Assembly: GCA_945897075.1 (NCBI GenBank) | Contig: CAMDEX010000041.1 | Span: 1 to 32,885, forward strand | Direction of reading: 5' to 3' | DNA: 32,885 bases | Source: Litorilinea aerophila | GTDB taxonomy: Bacteria > Chloroflexota > Anaerolineae > Caldilineales > Caldilineaceae | Shown here: piece by piece, positions 8,259 to 16,112 of the stretch | Layout of the letters: the number at the start of each line of letters is the position of its first letter | Position numbering within the stretch: the first letter of the stretch is position 1 | Notes under the pieces: generated by a model | The model's input: only the letters and a program-made list of their open reading frames with translations | Told to the model about the DNA's origin: nothing | The model's database searches: none | Made by a program: the position numbers and the translations under genes

Positions 8259-8363
8259 TTGGAACAGCCGATGGGAGACGAAGGTCCCGCCCAGTTTGCC
8301 GACCATCGGTACATCAACAACTTCATGCTGTGGGGTGGCGCTTCTGCTCGTTGGTTTGGATGA
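8259..8363 (+). pseudogene. Fragment of an enolase-superfamily (mandelate racemase-like) gene
   Basis: These 35 codons read LEQPMGDEGPAQFADHRY and then end in MLWGG plus a short tail and TGA. They match the core of the intact gene at 24165 (FEQPMGDEGPAQFDDYRR ... VMLWGGE), which contains a metal-binding Glu. No start codon or remainder is present, and an in-frame stop lies immediately upstream. It appears to be a relic of a second gene copy that once followed the LarA-like gene. Confidence 0.75.
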
Positions 8364-8379
8364 GTTGACCGCATAAAAA

Positions 8380-8690
8380 TCACCCCGTCGCCTGCAGCCG
8401 ATAGTGCTGCGGCGATACCCCCGCGATGCACTTACACTGGCCAGACCTGTCAGGTGCGCAAATAAAGTTCTCGCTGATTTCCAGACTGCTTCCCCTGCGC
8501 ACCTGACAGGTCTGGCCCGCACGACGACCAAGACCCTTAAAGGCTTTCGATAACGCAAACCCTGTGCCATAGCCCACCGTCTCGGCAATCCGCTCAATAC
8601 TCTCCTCGGTGCGCACCAATAATTCCACCGCCTTTTGAATGCGCACTTTGGTCACATCGTTCGCTGGCGTATACCTCACAAAACGAGATA
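8380..8690 (-). pseudogene. Truncated AraC-type DNA-binding domain with an internal insertion
   Basis: Read leftward, the frame gives ISRFVRYTPANDVTKVR, then ELLVRTEESIERIAETVGYG and FALSKAFK, then 35 extra codons, then IAGVSPQHYRLQATG and stop. Without the extra codons this is a standard AraC C-terminal double helix-turn-helix. The N-terminal ligand-binding part is absent: the frame abuts the stop of the ATPase gene at 8698. The insert (8431-8535) keeps the frame open. The fragment may be expressed as about 99 aa, but it is more likely a decaying gene. Confidence 0.75.
8431..8535. repeat. In-frame palindromic element inside the AraC fragment
   Basis: This is a 105-bp insert (35 codons) flanked by AAG triplets on the coding strand. 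It contains perfect 22-bp arms, 8439-8460 and 8496-8517 (core CAGACCTGTCAGGTGCGC), around a 35-base spacer. The boundary was set by comparison with the uninterrupted AraC tail at 10126-10191. It resembles a small mobile palindrome of the kind that can insert into coding sequence without breaking the frame. Confidence 0.75.
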
Positions 8691-8697
8691 TGGTTGA

Positions 8698-9876
8698 TCA
8701 ACCAAATAACAGCCCAGATAACAGATCGGCCATGCTACGTAGACCAATCACCTCGACACCTTCTGACAGGGGATAGCGGTCTTGTCCAGAATAGACCACA
8801 AAGGCGCGTGTCGGCTTTAGATCGGTACGCGCTATGTGAAAGCCTTTTTCCAAATTGGGGGCAAGCCCGCGTTTGATCTCAATCGCCCATAATTCCCCAT
8901 TTGGCAACTCCAGCAAGAGATCGATCTCCACACCTGTCGCAGTGCGATAAAAGGAAAATTTTGTGTGTGCTGGTGCTGCTATCATCAAATTTTCAACGAC
9001 AAAGCCCTCCCAACTCATCCCAACCACCGGATGCCCTGCCAGCCCGTTCAGGTCAACAATACCAAGCAGCGCATGAACCAAACCACTGTCACGCACATAG
9101 GTCTTGGGTGACTTGACCAAGCGTTTGCCAAGATTGCTGTAAAAGGGCGGCAGACGGCGGACAAGCAACAGGTCAGCCAATAGATCGATATAACGGGTGA
9201 CGGTCTGGCTGCTGATTGAGAGGGCCGATGCCAGACTCGACTCGTTGAGCAAGGCACCTTGATTGTGTGCCAGCATCGTCCATAGCCGTTCAAGCGTTTG
9301 CGCCGGAATGCGCGGGCCGAATTGAGGAATCTCGCGTTCCAGATAGGTGCGAATAAAATCCTTGCGCCAGTCGAGACTATGGCGATCATTGGCCGCCAGA
9401 AAACTATCTGGAAAACCACCACGTATCCACAACGTGTTGAGGTCAGCCGGGCTAGGGTTGATTTCACGAATATCAAATGGCCCCATATCGACATAGGCAA
9501 TGCGACCCGCTAAACTTTCGCCCGATTGTTGCAAAAGCTCAAGCGAAGCCGAGCCGAGAACAAGAAACCGCCCATTCCGCTGACCACTTTGCCGCCTCTT
9601 GTCGATCAAACTGCGCAACGTTTGAAAGAGATTAGGGACACGGTGAATCTCGTCCAAAATGACCAACCGCTCCTCATAGGCACTCAGGAAGAGCAACGGA
9701 TCGGTCAATTTGTTGCGATCCGCCGAATTTTCAAGATCGAGATAGAGCGACGGGCGCGTTTCGGCAATCGATAGGGCAAGGGTTGTCTTGCCAACTTGCC
9801 GCGCTCCGATCAGGGCAACGGCAGATTGGCGGGCAAGGGCTTGGTTGACGAGAGAAAGGGCTTGGCGTTGAATCAT
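8698..9876 (-). CDS. AAA-type ATPase with C-terminal DUF4143 domain
   Basis: This 392-aa protein has an N-terminal P-loop ATPase: Walker A is GARQVGKTT (residues 24-32) and Walker B is LVILDEI (71-77), with a sensor-like FLVLGSASLELL. A winged-helix stretch around SLASALSISSQTVTRYIDLL follows. The C-terminal DUF4143 part contains VEIDLLLE and WAIEIKRG, a spacing like that of PD-(D/E)xK nuclease folds. These proteins are common, mobile and of uncertain role; some links to defence or toxin-antitoxin behaviour have been proposed. No ribosome-binding site precedes the ATG, and the promoter position predicts a leaderless message. It is flanked by AraC relics, so it may be an acquired gene. Confidence 0.9.
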   Translation of the reverse strand: MIQRQALSLVNQALARQSAVALIGARQVGKTTLALSIAETRPSLYLDLENSADRNKLTDPLLFLSAYEERLVILDEIHRVPNLFQTLRSLIDKRRQSGQRNGRFLVLGSASLELLQQSGESLAGRIAYVDMGPFDIREINPSPADLNTLWIRGGFPDSFLAANDRHSLDWRKDFIRTYLEREIPQFGPRIPAQTLERLWTMLAHNQGALLNESSLASALSISSQTVTRYIDLLADLLLVRRLPPFYSNLGKRLVKSPKTYVRDSGLVHALLGIVDLNGLAGHPVVGMSWEGFVVENLMIAAPAHTKFSFYRTATGVEIDLLLELPNGELWAIEIKRGLAPNLEKGFHIARTDLKPTRAFVVYSGQDRYPLSEGVEVIGLRSMADLLSGLLFG

Positions 9877-9882
9877 GCTTGT

Positions 9883-9911
9883 ATTTTATCCATGATGTGG
9901 AAGAATTGCAA
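9883..9911 (-). promoter_or_regulatory. Promoter of the DUF4143 ATPase gene, probably leaderless
   Basis: On the minus strand, TTGCAA (9906-9911), a 17-base spacer and TAAAAT (9883-9888) fit sigma70 well. Transcription starting about seven bases after the -10 box would begin at or next to the A of the start codon at 9876, which explains the missing ribosome-binding site. Confidence 0.6.
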
Positions 9912-9918
9912 AAAACCC

Positions 9919-10072
9919 TCTTAGAGCCTGAATTATTCAACAGGCTCTTGGCTAACCACAGAATACACGAAACACACGGAAGGGAAGACAAAAGGAAATT
10001 TTCCGTGTGTTTCGTGTATTCCGTGGTTGTTGGTTTGCGTCGCTCGTGTCTGAATTATTCAACAGCCTCTTA
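9919..10072. repeat. Composite palindromic element with 28-bp arms and direct-repeat ends
   Basis: The core hairpin has arms 9954-9981 and 10001-10028, matching at 27 of 28 positions, with a 19-base loop. It is bracketed by direct repeats of CTGAATTATTCAACAGGCTC type at 9928-9949 and 10050-10071 (the second reads CAGCCTC). The left repeat is itself a small palindrome (AGAGCCTG...CAGGCTCT). The ends resemble the GAGGCTGTTGAA termini of some insertion sequences. There is no transposase, so this is probably a non-autonomous element or relic. Confidence 0.75.
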
Positions 10073-10125
10073 GGATTAGCAGAAACTCTTCTGAATCGTG
10101 TCGCGAGCATGGCTGGTTATTAAAA

Positions 10126-10197
10126 TCACCCGGCCGCCTGCAGCCGATAGTGCTGCGGCGACAGCCCGGCGATGCGCTTAAAGGCTTTAAGAGCCGC
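10126..10197 (-). pseudogene. Second AraC tail relic
   Basis: Read leftward, about 23 codons give AALKAFKRIAGLSPQHYRLQ then AAG and stop, closely matching the end of the AraC fragment at 8380 but without its insert. Upstream of it the frame loses similarity. The DUF4143 gene therefore lies between two AraC tails in the same orientation. Confidence 0.7.
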
Positions 10198-10298
10198 ACA
10201 TCAGCAGATGAAAGGTCGCCCCGCGCTTGGTCGGATAGTTGATATTTCAAGTCCCCGGCACTTTTCGTCAAAAAGCGATGGCTTGCGGCCTTCATCTG

Positions 10299-10307
10299 TG
10301 TTATAAT
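10299..10307 (+). promoter_or_regulatory. Extended -10 promoter for the LysM-like lipoprotein gene
   Basis: TGTTATAAT is a perfect extended -10 element (TGnTATAAT). No convincing -35 box is seen, which is normal for this promoter class. It would give a leader of about 65 bases before the ATG at 10380. Confidence 0.55.
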
Positions 10308-10379
10308 CCTTTCGCAAAGCCCAATCTCGTGTAGCCATCGGCCAGTATAGCCACTTCCTACCCCTTTGCAGAGAGCCGC

Positions 10380-11018
10380 ATGACCATCCGCATCCATCTG
10401 TTCTTCTTTTTTCTGTTGCTGATCGCGCTGGCTGGCTGCGGGTCTGCCCCTGTGCCGACGCCCGCGCCCGCGCCCGCGCCCGCGCCAACTACCCAATCCG
10501 CGGCGCTGCCCGCGCCACCGGACTCGGCCATCCCCACCCCGCCCGACACCGCAGACGAAGAGTTGCTCACCGGCCCAGGCGAAGGCACCCCGGATGTCTA
10601 CGTGGCACGGGCAGCGCTTGCCAAAGCTGATCTGGCCGCTTTTCTCAAAACCACGACCACGCAACTGGAGCGGCTCAACCCGAACCTGCCCGACCCCATC
10701 CCCGCCGACACGCTGCTGACTGTGCCCCTGGATTATATCACCGGGGAGGGCGAGACGCTGGACGCGGTGGCCGCGCGTACGGGGCTGGCCGCGGCCATTC
10801 TGCGCCTCGCCAATCCGACAGTCGGCAGCCAGGCGATTCTGCCCGCCGCGACGCGTCTGTTGATGCCCCGCCTCTTTGTGGTCTACCAGCCCACGCCACT
10901 GGCGGAAATCGCCGCCCTTCTGACGACAACCCCAGAAACGCTGCTCGCCTTCAACCCGGAATGGGCCGGGGTGGAGACGATTCCCGCGGATGGTGTGCTG
11001 GTTGTGCCGTTCAAGTGA
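10380..11018 (+). CDS. LysM-like lipoprotein
   Basis: This 212-aa protein has a lipoprotein signal (LLLIALAGCGS) and a Pro/Ala linker made of repeated CCCGCG hexamers. Three LysM-like units follow: one with FLKTTTTQLERLNPNLPDP, one with GEGETLDAVAARTGL...LRLANP, and one with PLAEIAALLTTTPETLLAFN. The G-x-T/L-x-x-I-A and L-x-x-x-N-P patterns are typical of LysM, which binds peptidoglycan glycans. Each unit is divergent, so binding is inferred. It opens the envelope gene block; the protease gene downstream has its own promoter-like box. Confidence 0.75.
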   Translation: MTIRIHLFFFFLLLIALAGCGSAPVPTPAPAPAPAPTTQSAALPAPPDSAIPTPPDTADEELLTGPGEGTPDVYVARAALAKADLAAFLKTTTTQLERLNPNLPDPIPADTLLTVPLDYITGEGETLDAVAARTGLAAAILRLANPTVGSQAILPAATRLLMPRLFVVYQPTPLAEIAALLTTTPETLLAFNPEWAGVETIPADGVLVVPFK

Positions 11019-11047
11019 GCGACGTTTCCCTTTTCTTCAACTTGGGT

Positions 11048-11084
11048 TATAATCGCCGTAGGTCGGACTGCCAGTCCGACCTAC
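11048..11084 (+). promoter_or_regulatory. TATAAT box followed by a perfect palindrome (leader hairpin)
   Basis: TATAAT (11048-11053) is a perfect -10 box with a weak TTTCCC 17 bases upstream (11025-11030). Almost immediately downstream, 11058-11084 forms a perfect 12-bp stem (GTAGGTCGGACT with its complement) around a 3-base loop. If transcription starts near 11060, the hairpin would form at the very 5' end of the protease message, or the palindrome is a dispersed repeat that landed there. Confidence 0.5.
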
Positions 11085-11110
11085 AAACCCACCCCCAGCG
11101 GGATTCTGCG

Positions 11111-12835
11111 ATGAAGCCCACCTATTCCATCCGAACAGTCGTCTTTGCTGCCATTGCCCTGGCCCTTCTGGCCGGGATTGTGACGCGCCAGGCCGCGGCC
11201 CAGGCCCGCATAGACCTGGACGTGAAGCGGGCGGTAGTGCGTATTGTGCCGGAGCGCTGCTTTGGCGGGACGAGTTGCCGGCCCCAGAACGACCAGCCGG
11301 GCAGCGGTGTCATTGTCCACCCCAGCGGGCTGATTCTGACTGCCTGGCATGTACTCTCGGCGGACAAAGATTTTCAGCAGGAAAACTATTGGGATGATTT
11401 TGTGATCGAGATGATCGACGAGGACGACGGCGTGCCGCCTGTGCCCCGCTACCGGGCCAGAATTGTGGCAACCCGGCCGGATATGGACCTGGCGCTTCTG
11501 CGTATCGACCGCGACTCAAATGGGCAAGCGGTGACAGACGAAGCACTGGCAGCCTTGCCCTGGCTGGCTGTCTACGAGGGGTTGAGCAATCAATTGGAAT
11601 CGGGCAACACCCAACTGCACATTTTGGGCTATCCCAAACCGCCTCTGCCCACCGACCCGACGACTCTTTCTACCAATCAGAATTTGAGTCTGAACCGGCG
11701 CAACCGGCCTGCTGCGGAGTTGGAAGTGCAATTGCCCTTTGACAAAGGCTACAGCGGTGGCCCCGCCCTGACCCAGCGCGAGGGCGCGTTGCAGGTGACG
11801 GGCATTGTGCTGGCATCGGTGGGCAACCGCACAAAGCTGCGCGATTTGAGCGTCGCTTTCCGGGAATTCGATTGGGTGGCCGCGCAACAGCAGGTCTATG
11901 CGGACAATATCTTCGTGACCCAAACCGCGGCAAATGGGATGCCCTTCATTCAATTTGACGCCGATGTACAGGCATTGGGGTTGGAGAACGTCCCCCTGCA
12001 ATTTCAGATCAGCTTTTTTGAAGCAAATAGCCACCTACCCTGGCAACCTGCGGTTGTGGACCTGCCCCAATTCGACAATCGCCAGGTCTACTGGCTGGAA
12101 AATCTACGCCCGGATCGTCCTGTCTACCACCGCACTTTGCGGGTTCTGATTCCTATGGGCGGCGTAGATATCCCGCCCGATCAATTGGCCTTTCGTCTGA
12201 AACTGGCACGGGAAGATGATTCCGTCCAACTGTGGAGCGACAACCGCTGGTATCAGGCCCAGCCCGGCGCGGTTGCACCGAGCGACCCACCTGCAACCAC
12301 ATCTACTCGGACACCGACGCACACGCCTACCCGCCGTTTACCGACATCAACGCATACGGCGACGCAGCAAGTGACGGCAACCCCTACAAACTCACCTTCG
12401 CCGACGCGAGAGCCACTCACAAACACACTTACTCCGACTCCGACATATACGCGGATATTGCTTCCGCCAACCAGTACGCCGACTCAAATACCGACACCTA
12501 CGCCTTTGCCAGTCTATGAGCCATACGTGATCATCGATAGCCATAGATATGAAGTCTCGGCAACCGGCACGATTGAGTTCAATGCCCAGGCACAAACACT
12601 ACTCCGTATCGAAATTGTCCTGCAAGACCCCATAGGAAATAACCTGTCGCCCGGATTGGCTACCTATCAATGGACGTTTGCCCCTGCGGACCCGGAAAAC
12701 GCCGAGCGAGTAGGCACGGGCAACAATGTGCTGAACTATACTGTCCCTAGCGATCGACGGGCACAGTTGGTAATTGTCGTAGTTGAGACAGCTGGCTTCC
12801 GAAAAGAGGTCCACATTCGAATTCTAATCGGCTGA
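11111..12835 (+). CDS. Secreted trypsin-like serine protease with Thr/Pro linker and C-terminal Ig-like domain
   Basis: This 574-aa protein has a signal peptide (cleavage expected near AAAQA, residue 31). The chymotrypsin-fold protease domain has a visible triad: H80 in LTAWHVL, D126 in DMDLALLRID, and S215 in KGYSGGPAL. A beta-rich middle region (about 275-390) and a long Thr/Pro linker follow. The last 105 residues contain YQWTFAP, GTGNNVLNYTVP and LVIVVVETAG, the same pattern as the Ig/PKD-like domain of the four lipoproteins downstream. The start at 11111 gives a proper signal peptide; a longer frame from 10961 overlaps the previous gene and is rejected. It may process or be displayed with the lipoproteins (inference). 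Confidence 0.88.
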   Translation: MKPTYSIRTVVFAAIALALLAGIVTRQAAAQARIDLDVKRAVVRIVPERCFGGTSCRPQNDQPGSGVIVHPSGLILTAWHVLSADKDFQQENYWDDFVIEMIDEDDGVPPVPRYRARIVATRPDMDLALLRIDRDSNGQAVTDEALAALPWLAVYEGLSNQLESGNTQLHILGYPKPPLPTDPTTLSTNQNLSLNRRNRPAAELEVQLPFDKGYSGGPALTQREGALQVTGIVLASVGNRTKLRDLSVAFREFDWVAAQQQVYADNIFVTQTAANGMPFIQFDADVQALGLENVPLQFQISFFEANSHLPWQPAVVDLPQFDNRQVYWLENLRPDRPVYHRTLRVLIPMGGVDIPPDQLAFRLKLAREDDSVQLWSDNRWYQAQPGAVAPSDPPATTSTRTPTHTPTRRLPTSTHTATQQVTATPTNSPSPTREPLTNTLTPTPTYTRILLPPTSTPTQIPTPTPLPVYEPYVIIDSHRYEVSATGTIEFNAQAQTLLRIEIVLQDPIGNNLSPGLATYQWTFAPADPENAERVGTGNNVLNYTVPSDRRAQLVIVVVETAGFRKEVHIRILIG

Positions 12836-12889
12836 ACTCGCGACCGCTGATGCAAAGGCATAGGCGATCAAACAGATGAGGGAGAAAAT

Positions 12890-13756
12890 ATGTTCCAGGT
12901 CATTCGGTTCGATCGTGTAGGCATCGTTCTTTGTGCTGGCGTACTGGCTCTTTTTCTAAACGCATGTGTTGCCGGACAACCTCTGGCCCTGGCACCGGCT
13001 GCTGCACCCACTCCGATCGTCGGTGAACCGGTTGTTAGCGTATCCCAACCAGTTGAACCCGGCGAACGGATCGGTATTTCAGTCAGGGTTGACAGTGTTC
13101 CCGGAGTTGCGATCATTTACGAATGGTCCGTCTTTGCGGGAACGATTCTCGAAGGGCAAGGTACGAATGCCATCACCTACGAAGCACCTGCTGAACCGGA
13201 CACATATGGTATTCGGGTGAAGGTCAGTACTCAAGATGCGATAATCGAACGCAGTTCGTTTGTCACGGTGCTTGAAGTACAAACGCTTGAATCTATACCA
13301 GCGAGCATACCAACCGCGGCATTAACACCGGTCAATACACCGACACAGTTGTCTGTAGCTACACCAATTCCTGACGTAATCGCAACACGAGCTACACCGC
13401 AACCGAGTTTTTCTGGGTACTGTTTTGGAATATGCTGGCAATATGACGAAGGTGCCCGGACGATGACGTGGATAGGTCCAATAGATGGTCGAGAAGACAT
13501 TTGGCAAGGTGATTCAACCTCTTTGAGCAGAATTCGCAGCGGTTGGACAGCTATTTTTGGACCTGTCAGCGTGCCTGGAGAAATTGAGGCATGTATACTT
13601 ATTCTCAGTGGTCAAATGATATTCAATACCTGTGATGGTATGAAGTCTCCATATCCGGCTGAAGCTAACAGACTTTATCAAGCCACTTCAGAAAATCCAG
13701 ATGTTGGAGGCTTTCGCTGGAAACCGGCAAAAGGATACGGGTATCGGGCAAATTAA
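12890..13756 (+). CDS. Lipoprotein paralogue 1: Ig/PKD-like stalk with unique tip
   Basis: This 288-aa lipoprotein has its lipobox LNAC with the lipid Cys at residue 26. The shared domain spans about residues 45-130: EPVVSVSQPVEPGERIGISV, then IIYEWSV, GQGTNAITYEAP and ERSSFVTV. A Thr/Pro linker follows, then a unique tip of about 110 residues with Cys pairs (GYCFGICWQ, EACILIL, NTCDGM). GAGGGAG just upstream supports the start. It lies 54 bases after the protease gene. The tip is not recognised. Confidence 0.85.
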   Translation: MFQVIRFDRVGIVLCAGVLALFLNACVAGQPLALAPAAAPTPIVGEPVVSVSQPVEPGERIGISVRVDSVPGVAIIYEWSVFAGTILEGQGTNAITYEAPAEPDTYGIRVKVSTQDAIIERSSFVTVLEVQTLESIPASIPTAALTPVNTPTQLSVATPIPDVIATRATPQPSFSGYCFGICWQYDEGARTMTWIGPIDGREDIWQGDSTSLSRIRSGWTAIFGPVSVPGEIEACILILSGQMIFNTCDGMKSPYPAEANRLYQATSENPDVGGFRWKPAKGYGYRAN

Positions 13757-13795
13757 CCACGGATGGCGATTCAATTATTTTCCAGGAGCGAAGCG

Positions 13796-15073
13796 ATGTT
13801 GCACTTTGTCCACGATTTCCAATTCAGGAATGCCCTATTTATCGGAATTTTGCTGTTGGTTTCGACAGGTTGTGTTCCAGTGCAACCTGTTGTACAGATG
13901 TCAACAGCAGTACCTACTCCTACAGTAACACCCACTCCTACAATAGCACCCACTCCTGTTGTCAACGAACCCGTTGTCAGCGTACCCCAACCCGTTAATC
14001 CGGGCGAGCAGATCGGCATCTCGATCAGAGTGGATAGCGTTGCCGGTGTAGAGCTTTCCTACGAGTGGAGTGTACTGGAAGGACAAGGCGAAATTTTGGC
14101 AGGCCAGGGCACAAATGCTATCACCTACGAACCTCCTGTAGAACCGGGGACATACGGGATTCGGGTCAAAGTCACGACAACAAATGCGGTTATAGAACGC
14201 AGTACGTTTGTCACCGTACTAAGCCCTGATATTCCCGCTCCTTTATCAATGATCACGCCCTCTGCCACATTGACCCATAGCGTCAATGTCAATGAGACCA
14301 TCCAACCGACAGTTGTAGTCACACCGGCATCATTATCTACTTTTTGTCCTGATACAATTGCCCGAGATACGATTTCGACATGGGATATCGGTGCCACAGA
14401 GATAGACAACGTTCAGCCATATTTGGATGCTTTCGAAAGCCACCGCAAGAGAGGCGGTGGTTTCGTAAAAGGGGATACTATTCCAGTTGGGGTTATTATC
14501 ACTACAGACTTCGGGAATGGGCAGAGTGAAGCGTGGGAAATATATCCAGTAAAACCGATAATCCATTTTCGAAGTTGGGGTCTCTTTGAAGTAACACGTA
14601 GCTTTTCCGCTCCATCTGAAGGTTCTTGCATTACCATATCGCCACCCACAGACACACTGACAACCGTCCCCTTAGCTGATGAAGTTACCATCTGTGGCGA
14701 TGCCGCGTTTGCCGAGGGTCTAGCGACCTCTGATCCGCTTTTCTCGAGTCCGAACGGATACGTGTCGGGTTGGATTACCTCAGATCCTGCGACCGTAACT
14801 TTACCTGACGGCGATACTAGGGTTTTCGAGTTCCAGTATGTCTTGATTGTCGAGGATTTACCGTTTGTGCAAGTGACAGGGGTGGTACGTCATGCCGGCA
14901 AGGCAAATACTGGTGGTTGCTGGTATCCATCAAGCCTGTCGCAGTACATTTTTGAAGACGCCAAGCAGGATTTTTGCGTGAAGAAAACAGGCGGCAATGT
15001 GGCTGTCTTCTATCGAGTCAGTGCATCCGGTTTCGAGGAACTAGGCACAACTGCAACCATTTCGTGCCCATGA
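13796..15073 (+). CDS. Lipoprotein paralogue 2: Ig/PKD-like stalk with long double tip
   Basis: At 425 aa this is the longest of the four. The lipid Cys is residue 26 (VSTGC). A TPT-repeat linker leads to the shared domain (about 58-142; SYEWSVLEGQG, GQGTNAITYEPP, ERSTFVTV). The C-terminal part appears to hold two beta-rich modules: one around TWDIGATEIDNVQPYLDAFE and one from about 290 with VTICGDAAFAEGLA...CWYPSSLSQ...DFCVKK. Neither is recognised. AGGAG seven bases upstream selects the ATG at 13796 over 13763. The gap from paralogue 1 is 39 bases. Confidence 0.85.
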   Translation: MLHFVHDFQFRNALFIGILLLVSTGCVPVQPVVQMSTAVPTPTVTPTPTIAPTPVVNEPVVSVPQPVNPGEQIGISIRVDSVAGVELSYEWSVLEGQGEILAGQGTNAITYEPPVEPGTYGIRVKVTTTNAVIERSTFVTVLSPDIPAPLSMITPSATLTHSVNVNETIQPTVVVTPASLSTFCPDTIARDTISTWDIGATEIDNVQPYLDAFESHRKRGGGFVKGDTIPVGVIITTDFGNGQSEAWEIYPVKPIIHFRSWGLFEVTRSFSAPSEGSCITISPPTDTLTTVPLADEVTICGDAAFAEGLATSDPLFSSPNGYVSGWITSDPATVTLPDGDTRVFEFQYVLIVEDLPFVQVTGVVRHAGKANTGGCWYPSSLSQYIFEDAKQDFCVKKTGGNVAVFYRVSASGFEELGTTATISCP

Positions 15074-15130
15074 ACTGAGTTGATCACATCGGAATTATCG
15101 GCTGACGTTCGGTATTCTAAAGGGGGCGCA

Positions 15131-16075
15131 ATGTTTACTTCTGTTTACCTGTGGTGCTTCAGGACTTTCCTTCTCTTGGCGTTTCTAGGGATGTTGGCGG
15201 CAGGATGCACCATTGGACAACCACTTGCGACGATGCCCACTTCGGCACCAACTCCTGTCGTCAGTGAGCCAGCGATCAGTGTGCCGCTGCCAGTCGAACC
15301 AGGCGAACAAATAGGCGTCTCGATACGGGTCGATAGCGTTGCCGGTATGGACATTGCTTACGAGTGGATTCCATCAGAAGGCACAGGAACGATCCTGCAA
15401 GGCCAGGGCACCAATGCGATTACGTATCAGGCTCCTGCTGAACCCGGCACGTACAGCATACGGGCCAAAGTTACAACTGCTGACGCCGTTATCGAACGCA
15501 GTACATTTATCACTGTCCACGAAGTGGAAACGCCTAGAGCTATGTCCGCTGATACGCCCACTGCGGCATCAACTTTGATACCTACTATCCTCACACCAAC
15601 TGCCTCCTCAATCACGGCAGAGGCACCTACGCCGATTTCCACCAAGCAAGTATCGCCTGAAAATGATGCGGGACCAGTTCGGGAACACCAAACTGTGGCT
15701 ATTGGTTCAGGACCCCTGATGACAGCAACATTCTCCGATGGCCTTGCTCCGTACACTGAGACAGAGTTGGGTGCCAATTACTACCGTATTCAGCGTATCC
15801 GACTTCAAGAGAATCCAGATGGGTGTGACACATCCATTTATGACACAAACAAAGTGTGGTTTGGCTCGGGAGTTCGAACTTCGATCACCGTCAACGATGT
15901 GCCAATTGCAGAATTGAAGGTAGCAACAGGCAAGCACGGCTACATTTTTGACTGGCCGATCCGCGTTGGCGACAAAATATGTGTCACCGATCCTCATCCT
16001 GCTGGTTTTGCGATAGTTTTTGGTCCAGATATGTTTTATCACTACGATAGCTACTGTTATCGGGGACAATGTTGA
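15131..16075 (+). CDS. Lipoprotein paralogue 3: Ig/PKD-like stalk with unique tip
   Basis: This 314-aa lipoprotein has its lipid Cys at residue 26 (LAAGC). The shared domain (about 45-130) includes AYEWIPSEG, GQGTNAITYQAPAEPGTYSI and ERSTFITV. After a Thr/Pro/Ala linker comes a tip of about 135 residues containing NYYRIQRIRLQENPDGCDTS, FDWPIRVGDKICVTDPHP and a final YCYRGQC; it is beta-rich, with four Cys. It is not recognised. An AAAGGGGG stretch precedes the ATG at 15131, and a reading from 15080 would spoil the signal peptide. Confidence 0.85.
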   Translation: MFTSVYLWCFRTFLLLAFLGMLAAGCTIGQPLATMPTSAPTPVVSEPAISVPLPVEPGEQIGVSIRVDSVAGMDIAYEWIPSEGTGTILQGQGTNAITYQAPAEPGTYSIRAKVTTADAVIERSTFITVHEVETPRAMSADTPTAASTLIPTILTPTASSITAEAPTPISTKQVSPENDAGPVREHQTVAIGSGPLMTATFSDGLAPYTETELGANYYRIQRIRLQENPDGCDTSIYDTNKVWFGSGVRTSITVNDVPIAELKVATGKHGYIFDWPIRVGDKICVTDPHPAGFAIVFGPDMFYHYDSYCYRGQC

Positions 16076-16112
16076 TGTCATCGTAGCAGAACATCGAATA
16101 AAGGAGGAAGCA

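Noticed and set aside
8431-10072. CRISPR array or insertion sequence with transposase in the scrap zone
   Set aside because: The repeats are single palindromes without regular spacers, and no transposase frame or motif is present.
10455-10488. CCCGCG hexamer run in the LysM-like gene as a phase-variation switch
   Set aside because: The repeat unit is six bases, so slippage changes linker length but never the reading frame.
12232-12519. Alternative plus-strand frame over the protease linker
   Set aside because: It is a frame-shifted reading of the Thr/Pro repeat region, and the protease frame continues through to a conserved-pattern C-terminal domain.
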